This document shows positions 1 through 6,557 of a stretch of DNA of 15,218 bases, in pieces; the stretch's first letter is position 1; every line of letters begins with the position of its first letter. The notes beneath the pieces were generated by a model that was given only the letters and a program-made list of their open reading frames with translations, made no database searches and was not told the origin of the DNA. A program made the position numbers and the translations under genes. The stretch lies in contig DWUQ01000056.1 of NCBI GenBank assembly GCA_019120675.1, forward strand, positions 1 to 15,218. Reading direction: 5' to 3'. Source of the DNA: Candidatus Paenalcaligenes intestinipullorum (GTDB lineage Bacteria; Pseudomonadota; Gammaproteobacteria; Burkholderiales; Burkholderiaceae_B).

Positions 1-740
1 TCAGTAAAGTTGAGCGCCTGTTGGATGGCGTCATCGAGTGTGTGCTGTTGAGCCAACAAGGCGGCAATCGCGCACGCTAAGGTGCCCTCTACGTCTTGGA
101 GCCGGGGCGCACGCTTAGGAATGGGCCAGCGTTGCACGTCCTGCTCGGCCGTATGATATTCATATACTGCGGCTTGGCCATCTGAAGCGGGTGTGGCACA
201 GACCACGGCCGCAGCCCCCGCAGCCAGTAGAGCCCGCACAGCCGTCGGCGCATCGGGTAAGTATTCTGCTTCTTGCCATTGCTCCAGTACCGTACGGCTC
301 GTGACCACCACAGTGGCTTGTGGGATCACTAATTGGCAAAGTGCTGCCACGCTTTCATCCAAAGCAATCTCGCTTTCAAAGCAGCGCTCATCTGGTAAAG
401 CGGGCAAGTGCAAGACTAAGGGTACATGATGATAGTCCGTGGCTAATTGAGTCAACACGCTTGCGCAATCTGCGGTATAAATAGGCCCAGCTTTAATGGC
501 TTGGATGGCAATGTCTTCCAGCAGGCAACGCGCTTGATCATGGATAATCTCAGCGTCCACCACGTGTATGGTTTCCACATCAAGCGTATCTTGGCTGTGC
601 AAAGCGGTCACCACACTTAAGGCATGACAGCCCAAATGGGCGCAACTAATACTATCGGCGAGCAGGAAGGTCGCTCCAGTGGGATCCAGTGGTTCCATCA
701 ATAAAACGCGAGCGGGCGTGTGGGCGCTATAATCAACCAT
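1..740 (-). CDS. ThiD-like (hydroxymethylpyrimidine/phosphomethylpyrimidine kinase family) protein, C-terminus cut by window edge
   Basis: My own translation from the ATG at 740 runs 246 codons without a stop and leaves the window. The first half follows ThiD kinases of the ribokinase fold without gaps: LLMEPLDPTGA (13-23) matches the usual TIAGSDPSGGA, and LSVVTALHSQDT (41-52) matches SVITALTAQNT, keeping the substrate-side Gln. About 20 residues are missing compared with the usual ~266. Authentic ThiD phosphorylates HMP and HMP-P in thiamine synthesis in the cytoplasm. Here the family's key motifs are altered: GGAGIQADL is TGATFLLAD (21-29), the VTPN stretch is VTSR (146-149), the lysine of KGGH is Cys181 (CATP), and the GTGC anion-hole motif with its catalytic Cys reads DVEG (216-219). 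The frame is intact, so it is not an obvious pseudogene. It is divergent from rubredoxin. The fold family is fairly sure; ThiD activity is doubtful. Confidence 0.75.
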   Translation of the reverse strand, partial: MVDYSAHTPARVLLMEPLDPTGATFLLADSISCAHLGCHALSVVTALHSQDTLDVETIHVVDAEIIHDQARCLLEDIAIQAIKAGPIYTADCASVLTQLATDYHHVPLVLHLPALPDERCFESEIALDESVAALCQLVIPQATVVVTSRTVLEQWQEAEYLPDAPTAVRALLAAGAAAVVCATPASDGQAAVYEYHTAEQDVQRWPIPKRAPRLQDVEGTLACAIAALLAQQHTLDDAIQQALNFT

Positions 741-865
741 TCTGTAGTCGTAAGAAATAGAGCTCGAATTTATACCCGAGCAAGCAAAGGTTTAGTAACA
801 TAAACGCCATTTTAAAGGATTGCCCGTTAAGGTGTATCCGTAGTTTTTTTGAAGAGTAGTAAATT
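741..865. promoter_or_regulatory. Divergent intergenic region between ThiD-like gene and rubredoxin
   Basis: This 125-nt gap must hold the start signals for both divergent genes. On the minus strand a TATAAA box (769-774) has a weak TTACTA at 18-nt spacing (793-798), which would place a start near 762 and a short leader before the ATG at 740. On the plus strand I see no convincing -35/-10 pair for rubredoxin. GAAGAG at 851-856 is a modest ribosome binding site 9 nt before its ATG. No clear operator or hairpin was found. The box assignment is by eye only. Confidence 0.35.
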
Positions 866-1030
866 ATGCGTACTTGGATGTGTTTAATCTGTGGTTGGAT
901 CTATGACGAAGAAGCCGGCTTACCCGAAGAGGGTATTGCACCCGGCACACTTTGGGAAGACGTGCCCCCTAACTGGGTTTGCCCAGAATGTGGTGCACGC
1001 AAGGAAGATTTCGAACTCATTGAAGTCTGA
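866..1030 (+). CDS. Rubredoxin
   Basis: This 54-residue protein has the full rubredoxin pattern: CLICG (C6, C9) and CPECG (C39, C42) supply the four cysteines that hold one iron. The conserved Tyr13 and the segments PGTLWEDVPPNW (26-37) and KEDFE lie at the expected places. Rubredoxins are small cytoplasmic one-electron carriers that feed oxygenases, reductases or oxidative-stress enzymes; the partner here cannot be read from the sequence. Length is typical for the family. It is the first gene of a plus-strand run and is followed 42 nt later by yqgE. It faces the ThiD-like gene, an arrangement I recall from other Burkholderiales. A reductase gene is not present in the window. Confidence 0.95.
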   Translation: MRTWMCLICGWIYDEEAGLPEEGIAPGTLWEDVPPNWVCPECGARKEDFELIEV

Positions 1031-1072
1031 GGCCCTACGCCAAAGTTCCCTTTGGCCCAACTGGAGCAGGCG

Positions 1073-1669
1073 ATGAATACAGAAAAAATCGATGTACCTT
1101 CTACACCCCCACCGATAGATTTTTCCAAGCAATTTTTGGTCGCTATGCCCGGTATGGTGAGTGGTAGTTTGGCCGACACCGTGATCTATGTGTGTGAGCA
1201 CAACGAAGACGGCGCATTAGGTGTGGTCATCAATCGTCCAACCGACTTATCCGTAGCGGAGTTGCTGGAACGCGTTGAGCTGCCCCTTGCCGAAGGCGTG
1301 CCTGCGCCCGAGACGCCCGTGTACTTTGGTGGGCCAGTGCAAACTGATCGTGGCTTTGTGCTGCATTCGCCTGCGGGGCATTATAGTTCGAGCATACGGC
1401 TAGGGGATTTGGCGCTGACTACATCGCGAGACGTCCTCCAAGAGGTTTCGGCGGGTAATGGCCCAGCTCGCATCTTTGTAACGCTTGGCTATGCAGGCTG
1501 GGGTGCGGGCCAGCTCGAAGAGGAAATGGCACAAAACGCTTGGTTGCACGTCGATGCCAAGGCGGACTTAATCTTTGGCGTGCCGCCTGGCGAACGCTAT
1601 CAAGCCGCATTGTCCGAGCTGGGTATCCAAAACCCCGCGATGCTGAGTTCCGATGCTGGCCATGCCTGA
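1073..1669 (+). CDS. YqgE/AlgH family protein (UPF0301)
   Basis: The 198-residue product carries the family hallmarks: FLVAMPGMVSGSLADTVIYV (21-40), CEHNEDGALGVVINRP (41-56) and YFGGPVQTDRGFVLHSP (84-100). The ATG at 1073 is chosen because GGAG at 1063-1066 sits 6 nt upstream; an in-frame TTG at 1052 would add seven residues without support. Members are small soluble cytoplasmic proteins. AlgH was linked to alginate regulation in Pseudomonas, but the biochemical role of the family is unclear. Its stop codon lies inside the start region of ruvX, so the two are probably translationally coupled, and yqgE-yqgF pairing is common in proteobacteria. Nothing unusual in length or motifs. Confidence 0.93.
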   Translation: MNTEKIDVPSTPPPIDFSKQFLVAMPGMVSGSLADTVIYVCEHNEDGALGVVINRPTDLSVAELLERVELPLAEGVPAPETPVYFGGPVQTDRGFVLHSPAGHYSSSIRLGDLALTTSRDVLQEVSAGNGPARIFVTLGYAGWGAGQLEEEMAQNAWLHVDAKADLIFGVPPGERYQAALSELGIQNPAMLSSDAGHA

Positions 1670-2060
1670 GCACACGTTGTTGGCCTTTGATTATGGCCTC
1701 AAAAAAATCGGTGTCGCGATTGGCAATACCCTACTGGCTCAGGCGCGGCCACTCACGATTTTAAAACCCATTACTCGTGAGCAGCGTTTTGCCGCCATCG
1801 AAGCGTTGCTTGCGCAATGGCAACCCGATGCGGTGGTGGTGGGCTTACCCCTTACCTTAGATGGAGCCGAGCAGTATGCATCCTTACGCTGTAGGCGCTT
1901 TGCCAATCAGCTTGCTGGGCGCTATGGGCTAACGGTGCATTTGGTCAATGAAAGCGGCTCTAGCCTAGAGGCGCAGCAATTACTGGGTACGCACGAAGAC
2001 GATGATGCAATGGCGGCTGCGGTCATCCTGCAGCGTTGGTTCGATCAACAGTTGGCGTAG
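1662..2060 (+). CDS. ruvX: RuvX/YqgF, putative pre-16S rRNA nuclease / Holliday junction resolvase-like protein
   Basis: This 132-residue RNase H-fold protein keeps LLAFDYGLKKIGVAIGN (6-22, catalytic Asp10), VVVGLPLTLDGAEQ (58-71) and DAMAAAVILQRW (115-126, catalytic Asp115). The family matures the 5' end of 16S rRNA; a resolvase role has also been proposed. Two features deviate. The usual DERLTT motif reads NESGSS (96-101), so the Asp and Arg are lost while Glu97 stays. The loop between that motif and Asp115 is short, making the protein a little below the usual 138-150 residues. The start is either ATG 1662 (8-nt overlap with yqgE) or ATG 1653 (three more residues); neither has a strong ribosome binding site. 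Its place after yqgE supports the family call. Activity is likely but not certain. Confidence 0.88.
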   Translation: MPEHTLLAFDYGLKKIGVAIGNTLLAQARPLTILKPITREQRFAAIEALLAQWQPDAVVVGLPLTLDGAEQYASLRCRRFANQLAGRYGLTVHLVNESGSSLEAQQLLGTHEDDDAMAAAVILQRWFDQQLA

Positions 2061-2076
2061 TCGTGGTTCGATTTAA

Positions 2077-2826
2077 ATGAAGCTGTTACGGTTTATTTGG
2101 CGGTTGGTGTGGGTGGTGCTGTGGTTAATCCTCGGGTTGGCCTGCATTGGACTCGTCTTTCCTGTGCTGCCCGCCGTCCGGCGTACTCAGATTATCCATT
2201 ATTGGTCGCGTGGGCTCGTTCGTCTTTGTGGGGTACGGGTACGCGTCCAAGGGCAGCCGATACGTACTGGGCCCATCCTGTATGTGGCCAATCATATTTC
2301 TTGGCTGGATATTTTTGTCCTTAATAGTGTGCGCGCAACCGGCTTTGTCGCCAAACAAGACATCCGTGAATGGCCGATCTTAGGATGGCTCGTAGCGGGT
2401 GCCGGTACGGTGTTTATCGACCGCACCCAGCGCCATGCCATCAAAGGCGTGAGCCTACAAATGCAGCAGCGTTTTGCGCGCAACGAAGCGGTGGGTGTGT
2501 TTCCTGAAGGCACCACCTCAGAAGGGCTAGACGTTTCAGCTTTTCATGCGAGTCTTTTTGAGCCTGCCATACGTGTAAATGTGGGCGTACAGCCGATTGC
2601 GTTACGCTTTTACGAGCAGCGTCAGCGCTCAACACGCTTAGCCTTTGTGGGTGAGCAAAGCTTAGTTGAAAATTTATGGTTGTTGCTGTCTGCCACGCAC
2701 GTCAGCGTAGCAATTGATTTTTTAGGGCCTCTGTCCGCACAGACGTGTCAAAGCCTTGGGCGCGCTGAAGTGGCTCAGCAAACGCGACAACGTATTCGTG
2801 AGTGTGTGACTGCACCAGACCGTTAA
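2077..2826 (+). CDS. plsC: 1-acyl-sn-glycerol-3-phosphate acyltransferase (PlsC family)
   Basis: The 249-residue protein shows all four blocks of glycerolipid acyltransferases: NHISWLD (72-78, the HX4D catalytic pair H73/D78), TVFIDR (111-116), FPEGTTSEG (142-150) and VQPIAL (171-176). A hydrophobic segment at about 6-33 is probably a membrane anchor. Enzymes of this family make phosphatidic acid from lysophosphatidic acid at the inner face of the cytoplasmic membrane; some paralogues acylate other lipids such as ornithine lipids, so the substrate is inferred. The ATG at 2077 lies 16 nt after the ruvX stop, with only a weak ribosome binding site, so coupling to ruvX is likely. The gene ends convergent to apaH, 26 nt away. 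In related genomes, as I recall, pyr genes often sit between ruvX and plsC; here they do not. Confidence 0.9.
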   Translation: MKLLRFIWRLVWVVLWLILGLACIGLVFPVLPAVRRTQIIHYWSRGLVRLCGVRVRVQGQPIRTGPILYVANHISWLDIFVLNSVRATGFVAKQDIREWPILGWLVAGAGTVFIDRTQRHAIKGVSLQMQQRFARNEAVGVFPEGTTSEGLDVSAFHASLFEPAIRVNVGVQPIALRFYEQRQRSTRLAFVGEQSLVENLWLLLSATHVSVAIDFLGPLSAQTCQSLGRAEVAQQTRQRIRECVTAPDR

Positions 2827-2844
2827 CGGTCTATATTTAAGACC
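2818..2844. repeat. Overlapping small inverted repeats at the convergent plsC/apaH junction
   Basis: GACCGTTAACGGTC (2818-2831) is a perfect 14-bp palindrome that contains the plsC stop codon. The GGTCT at 2828-2832 can instead pair with AGACC at 2840-2844 around a 7-nt loop. Two mutually exclusive short hairpins can therefore form between converging genes. There is no T-tract on either side, so this is at best a weak transcription end point. Confidence 0.35.
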
Positions 2845-2852
2845 CAGCGCTA

Positions 2853-3686
2853 CTACCGGTGGGTGAGGGTGGGCTCACGGCCGTCTAGGCTGGGTACTTG
2901 TACCACGGTACGGTCATGCAAGCGCATGGCGGTTAGCGTGCCACCCCAGAGGCAGCCCGTATCTAAGCAAATGGCGTTAGGGCTTTGGTATAAGCCTAAT
3001 GTGGACCAGTGACCAAACACCACCGGTTCGGACAAGACGCGGGGAAAGTCAAACCAAGCCAGCTCACCATCCTGGTCGGTTGGTGCGTACTTGTACTCAA
3101 AATTCAAACGCCCATCTCGATAACGGGTACGCATACGCGTAAGAACATTTAATATTGCTCGTAGCCGAGGGATGCCCGTTAGGTTAGGGTCCCAGTAATC
3201 GGGTTCATTACCAAATAAGCTGGCGATATGCTGGTGCCAATCTTCTGCTTGCAGGATCTGCTCGACCTCGTGCGCGTAATGCAAACTATCGGCTAGTGAC
3301 CAAGAGGGCTCGATGCCAGCATGCACAATCACATACCCCTCACGCTCCACTAATAAAGGGCGGTGACGTAGCCATTCAATCAAAGTGGGCCCATCGTCGG
3401 CCTTTAAGATAGGGTCTAGGGTGTCCAAACGGTTAGGCTTGCGTGTCCCTGCGGCACGGCCTAAAAAATGGATATCGTGATTACCTAATACGACGGTTGC
3501 GCGTGCTCCCAACTCATACGCCAAGCGCAAACAAGCCAAGGAGTCTGGGCCACGGTTGATTAAATCGCCGGCAAAGCAAAAATGGGCGTGGTGATCCGCT
3601 TGAATCGTAGGGTGAGACAGCAACTGCTGTAAGCTGCGATAACAGCCTTGGACATCACCAATCACCCAGGTAGCGGCTTGGTTCAT
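2853..3686 (-). CDS. apaH: Symmetrical bis(5'-nucleosyl)-tetraphosphatase (diadenosine tetraphosphatase)
   Basis: This 277-residue metallophosphoesterase has the expected blocks in order: GDVQGC (10-15), GDLINRG (40-46), GNHD (68-71) and HAG (122-124), which hold the two-metal site, and later FGHWSTLGLY and the ApaH-specific CLDTGCLWGG near the C-terminus. ApaH splits Ap4A symmetrically into two ADP and so lowers alarmone and RNA-cap dinucleotide levels in the cytoplasm. Length matches the family (about 270-280). The ATG overlaps the lptG stop by 4 nt (ATGA), so it is the last gene of the long minus-strand operon and is probably translated by coupling. It ends face to face with plsC. No oddities seen. 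Confidence 0.95.
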   Translation of the reverse strand: MNQAATWVIGDVQGCYRSLQQLLSHPTIQADHHAHFCFAGDLINRGPDSLACLRLAYELGARATVVLGNHDIHFLGRAAGTRKPNRLDTLDPILKADDGPTLIEWLRHRPLLVEREGYVIVHAGIEPSWSLADSLHYAHEVEQILQAEDWHQHIASLFGNEPDYWDPNLTGIPRLRAILNVLTRMRTRYRDGRLNFEYKYAPTDQDGELAWFDFPRVLSEPVVFGHWSTLGLYQSPNAICLDTGCLWGGTLTAMRLHDRTVVQVPSLDGREPTLTHR

Positions 3687-4843
3687 GTGAGCGCTCCGAT
3701 CGTGGACGGGCGACGACGGAACTGACGTTCAATAGTGATTAAAGCAATTAAAGCGAGCGCCAACGCAATACAATTTGGCCCTAAAGCCGTTAACCAAGGT
3801 GGCCATTTACTCAGGGTACCAATATTGAGCGCCATTTGGTTGGCCATAAAAAAGCCCACGCCCAATAAAATGCCCACAAAAACCTTTGAGCCGACGCCTC
3901 CGCGACGGGTTTGCAAAAAACTAATGGGTGCCGCGATGGTGATCATCACCAATAAACTAAAGGGGTAAGCGAACTTACGCCATAAGGCCACCATTTGTCG
4001 GTCGTTTTGTAGTTGGTTCGCATCTAAATACTGGATGTAGTCCCAAAGGTCAGGGATCGCCATGCGTTCAGGCGTCACAATGCGTGCCGTTAAACGATGC
4101 GAGGTTAATGAGGTGGCAATATCCACTTCTGGCAGTACGTTACGCGTGACCAAAGGCTCAGCGGGCGCTTGGGCATTCGCTAAGGCGGCCTCGGCATGTG
4201 GCTGTATAGTCATGACCACCACGTCCTGCAAGGTCAGTCCATCCGCATGAAACTTGCCCAAGGGAGCACGTAAGCGCCGCTCTAATTGCCGTTGCTTATT
4301 CAGCTCTAATACCGTAACTTGCTGCACCTGGCCGCCTGTTTGCACTGTGTGGATGTTGATAATCCGTGTGCCGTCGTTGGGGGTGTTTTCTTTGAACCAA
4401 TACCCGCTGCTTAAGCGTCCGCCACCAGCACGACCAAGCAGCTCAAGGCGAGCTTCGTTGTGGCGCAGCTCTGCCATAGGCGTCAAATGCTCAGACAACA
4501 CAAAGGCGCCGACCATCAAAGGCACCGTGCTCATCCACAGCATAGCGAGCAACTGTAAGCCGCTGACGCCCGAGACGCGTAAGATGACCAGCTCGTTGCG
4601 TTGAGCCAAACCTGCCAAGCCCAAAACAGCGCCCACCAACAACCCAATCGGCAGCAAATCATACAAACGTGTTGGCAGTTCCAGCAGCTCTAGATAAAAA
4701 AGATTCCAGATGCTCAGCCCATCGCCCAGACGATCCAACTCATCAATCAAGGCAAAGAAGCTAAACAGCCCCAGCAGCGCGATGAGGACCAGTGCTGTGT
4801 TGCGATAAATTTCAGAGGCGAGGTAGCGGCGAGCGATGCGCAT
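3683..4843 (-). CDS. lptG: LPS export ABC transporter permease LptG
   Basis: The 386-residue product is a YjgP/YjgQ-type permease. Hydrophobic segments lie near 14-36, 62-82, 97-117, 292-311, 320-339 and 350-371, with a large periplasmic beta-jellyroll region between the third and fourth. LYDLLPIGLLVGAVLGLAGL (60-79) followed by QRNELVILRVSG (81-92) is the coupling-helix region typical of LptG. With LptF and the LptB ATPase it extracts LPS from the inner membrane and pushes it to LptC/LptA. No lptF lies beside it, although lptF and lptG are adjacent in Escherichia and Pseudomonas; that gene must be elsewhere. LptG fits better than LptF because of these N-terminal motifs. It follows mtgA by 60 nt and overlaps apaH by 4 nt. 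Confidence 0.92.
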   Translation of the reverse strand: MRIARRYLASEIYRNTALVLIALLGLFSFFALIDELDRLGDGLSIWNLFYLELLELPTRLYDLLPIGLLVGAVLGLAGLAQRNELVILRVSGVSGLQLLAMLWMSTVPLMVGAFVLSEHLTPMAELRHNEARLELLGRAGGGRLSSGYWFKENTPNDGTRIINIHTVQTGGQVQQVTVLELNKQRQLERRLRAPLGKFHADGLTLQDVVVMTIQPHAEAALANAQAPAEPLVTRNVLPEVDIATSLTSHRLTARIVTPERMAIPDLWDYIQYLDANQLQNDRQMVALWRKFAYPFSLLVMITIAAPISFLQTRRGGVGSKVFVGILLGVGFFMANQMALNIGTLSKWPPWLTALGPNCIALALALIALITIERQFRRRPSTIGALT

Positions 4844-4903
4844 GGAAAAAAGCCGAGCAGGAGCAATAAAGGCTAAAGCTTATCAAAGAAACCCCCTCAA
4901 CGC

Positions 4904-5695
4904 CTAGGGAATCGCAACGTGATGCAAGCGTCTCTGGATACTAGCCGTACGTGAGTTTAAATACGAGGTACTGCGGTTTTTGTCATAAAAGCGAGGATTG
5001 GGCAGCATCGCCGCTAACCGAGCCGCTTGATGGTTGGTAAGCTGCTTGGCACTGACACGGAAATAATGCCGAGCCGCCGCTTCCGCTCCAAATGTGGCCT
5101 GACCCCATTGGGCCACATTTAAATACATCTCCAAAATACGTTCTTTGCTTAATAGGGCTTCCAACATATAAGTGAGGATGAGCTCTTGTCCTTTGCGCCA
5201 ATAGCTGCGTTCAGAAGATAAAAACAGGTTTTTCGCGAGCTGTTGGCTAATGGTTGAGCCGCCTCGGCGTTTGTCGGAACCTAAAGACGCTTGCTTGCGG
5301 TTGTAATCCGCCGCCGCGCGAATCGCGTCCCATTCTACGCCTGGGTGGGTCATAAAATTTGCGTCTTCAGAGGTGATGACCGCGCGTTTTAACGCGGCGC
5401 TGATGTCGGCATAGGGTACCCATTGGTGCGTAATCGCCGCCGCAGGGTTGTCACGGCGCAGCTCACTGATCGTATGCCTCATAAACGCGCTGGCACGCGG
5501 GTTATGGCTTTTGTACCACGCGATCAGTACTAAAAAATGCAGCTGATACAGCAGAAATCCCCCCACCACTACAAGCAACAGCTTACGCACCCACTTACGG
5601 GAGCGAGGCTTGACTGCGGCGTCCTCGTTATCCGGCACGGCATAAGTACGGGCATCGTCAAGACTGGGTAATGCGTTTGGGTCGTGGTTTGGCAT
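4904..5695 (-). CDS. mtgA: Monofunctional biosynthetic peptidoglycan transglycosylase
   Basis: This 263-residue protein has one membrane segment (about 38-60, after a basic RSRKWVRK) and a glycosyltransferase family 51 domain: EDANFMTHPGVEWDAI (110-125, catalytic Glu110), RRGGSTISQQLAKNLFLS (143-160), RKGQE (167-171, second Glu171) and KERILEMYLNVAQWG (184-198). It polymerises lipid II into glycan strands on the outer face of the inner membrane and has no transpeptidase domain. I choose the ATG at 5695, 5 nt after the aroE stop; the longer frame up to 5773 would add 26 residues lying inside aroE and lacks family support. The cytoplasmic N-terminus is longer than in E. coli MtgA (242 residues), rich in Pro and acidic residues. 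It sits in an operon with mpl and lptG, other envelope genes. Confidence 0.94.
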   Translation of the reverse strand: MPNHDPNALPSLDDARTYAVPDNEDAAVKPRSRKWVRKLLLVVVGGFLLYQLHFLVLIAWYKSHNPRASAFMRHTISELRRDNPAAAITHQWVPYADISAALKRAVITSEDANFMTHPGVEWDAIRAAADYNRKQASLGSDKRRGGSTISQQLAKNLFLSSERSYWRKGQELILTYMLEALLSKERILEMYLNVAQWGQATFGAEAAARHYFRVSAKQLTNHQAARLAAMLPNPRFYDKNRSTSYLNSRTASIQRRLHHVAIP

Positions 5696-5700
5696 GGCTG

Positions 5701-6546
5701 TTAGACGTTGGCTTGCAGCTCTGTCCGCAATTGTGCTAATACCGGAGCCGTATCGGGACGCAGACCATGCCAAATTTCAAAACTAATTGCAGCTTGACCT
5801 ACTAGCATCCCTAAGCCATCGGCTTGAGTGCTGGCGCCTGCTTGCTGCGCACTCTGCATAAAGGGGGTGGCTTGGGCACCATACACCATATCGTAAGCCA
5901 AGCTTTGTGGGGCAAAGTGCAATGGACCTGTGGCGGGAGCGGCGTCCGACAAGCCACTGGAGGTGGCATTAATCACCACATCCCACTCCCCCTCGGTATC
6001 AGTCAGAGCGCCTGTTTCTATGCGCGTCGTAGTGGGTAGGAACGGGGCGAGCTCGGACGCGAGCTTGTGCGCCCGTTCAGGACGGCGATTAACGACTTTA
6101 AGGCGTGCTGCTCCCGCCTCTAACAGGGGTAACACACAGCCACGTGCTGCGCCCCCCGCGCCGAGCATGAGGATTCTTAACCCCTGTGGAGTAAAGCCCA
6201 GTCGCATTAGATCCGTCACCAAACCTGGGCCATCGCTATTACAGCCATGCAACTGTCCGTTTTCTATCCACAGGGTGTTTACCGCCGCGGCGCTTTGAGC
6301 GCGTGCGGAGAGATGGCCTTTGGCGAGTTCGTAGGCTATTTCCTTAAACGGCACTGTAATATTCAGCCCACGCCCACCCTCAGCAAAAAACTGCTGAACA
6401 GTCTGGGGAAAGTTACCCACAGGGGCTAAGATACGATCGTACTCTAAGGCAAGGCCACACGCTTGCGCAAAAGCATGATGGATAAACGGGGAACGGCTAT
6501 GAGCAATCGGATTGCCTACTACCGCACAACGAATGAAGTCAGTCAT
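5701..6546 (-). CDS. aroE: Shikimate dehydrogenase (NADP+)
   Basis: The 281-residue enzyme carries GNPIAHSRSP (11-20, shikimate binding), NITVPFK (62-68, catalytic Lys68), CNSDG (102-106, catalytic Asp105; Ser replaces the more usual Thr), MLGAGGAARG (127-136) and VVNRRPERA for NADP, and ADGLGMLVGQAA near the end. It reduces 3-dehydroshikimate to shikimate in aromatic amino acid synthesis. NRRPER after the second strand fits NADP preference. The start is set at ATG 6546 because GAGG lies 9 nt upstream; ATG 6561, which overlaps the stop of the upstream nuclease gene as ATGA, would add five residues and is a real alternative. The second shikimate gene, aroQ, lies on the other strand at 11310. 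Confidence 0.95.
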   Translation of the reverse strand: MTDFIRCAVVGNPIAHSRSPFIHHAFAQACGLALEYDRILAPVGNFPQTVQQFFAEGGRGLNITVPFKEIAYELAKGHLSARAQSAAAVNTLWIENGQLHGCNSDGPGLVTDLMRLGFTPQGLRILMLGAGGAARGCVLPLLEAGAARLKVVNRRPERAHKLASELAPFLPTTTRIETGALTDTEGEWDVVINATSSGLSDAAPATGPLHFAPQSLAYDMVYGAQATPFMQSAQQAGASTQADGLGMLVGQAAISFEIWHGLRPDTAPVLAQLRTELQANV

Positions 6547-6557
6547 AACCGTATGCC

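Noticed and set aside
193..429. Plus-strand open frame inside the ThiD-like gene
   Set aside because: It is the antisense shadow of a 246-codon minus-strand frame with family similarity; its own product is Ser/Ala/Thr-rich and has no recognisable motif.
1052..1072. TTG start for yqgE
   Set aside because: A rare start codon without a ribosome binding site, whereas ATG 1073 has GGAG 6 nt upstream.
5696..5773. Longer mtgA reading frame overlapping aroE
   Set aside because: The 26 extra residues lie inside the aroE coding end, do not resemble an MtgA N-terminus, and a good ATG at 5695 sits just after the aroE stop.
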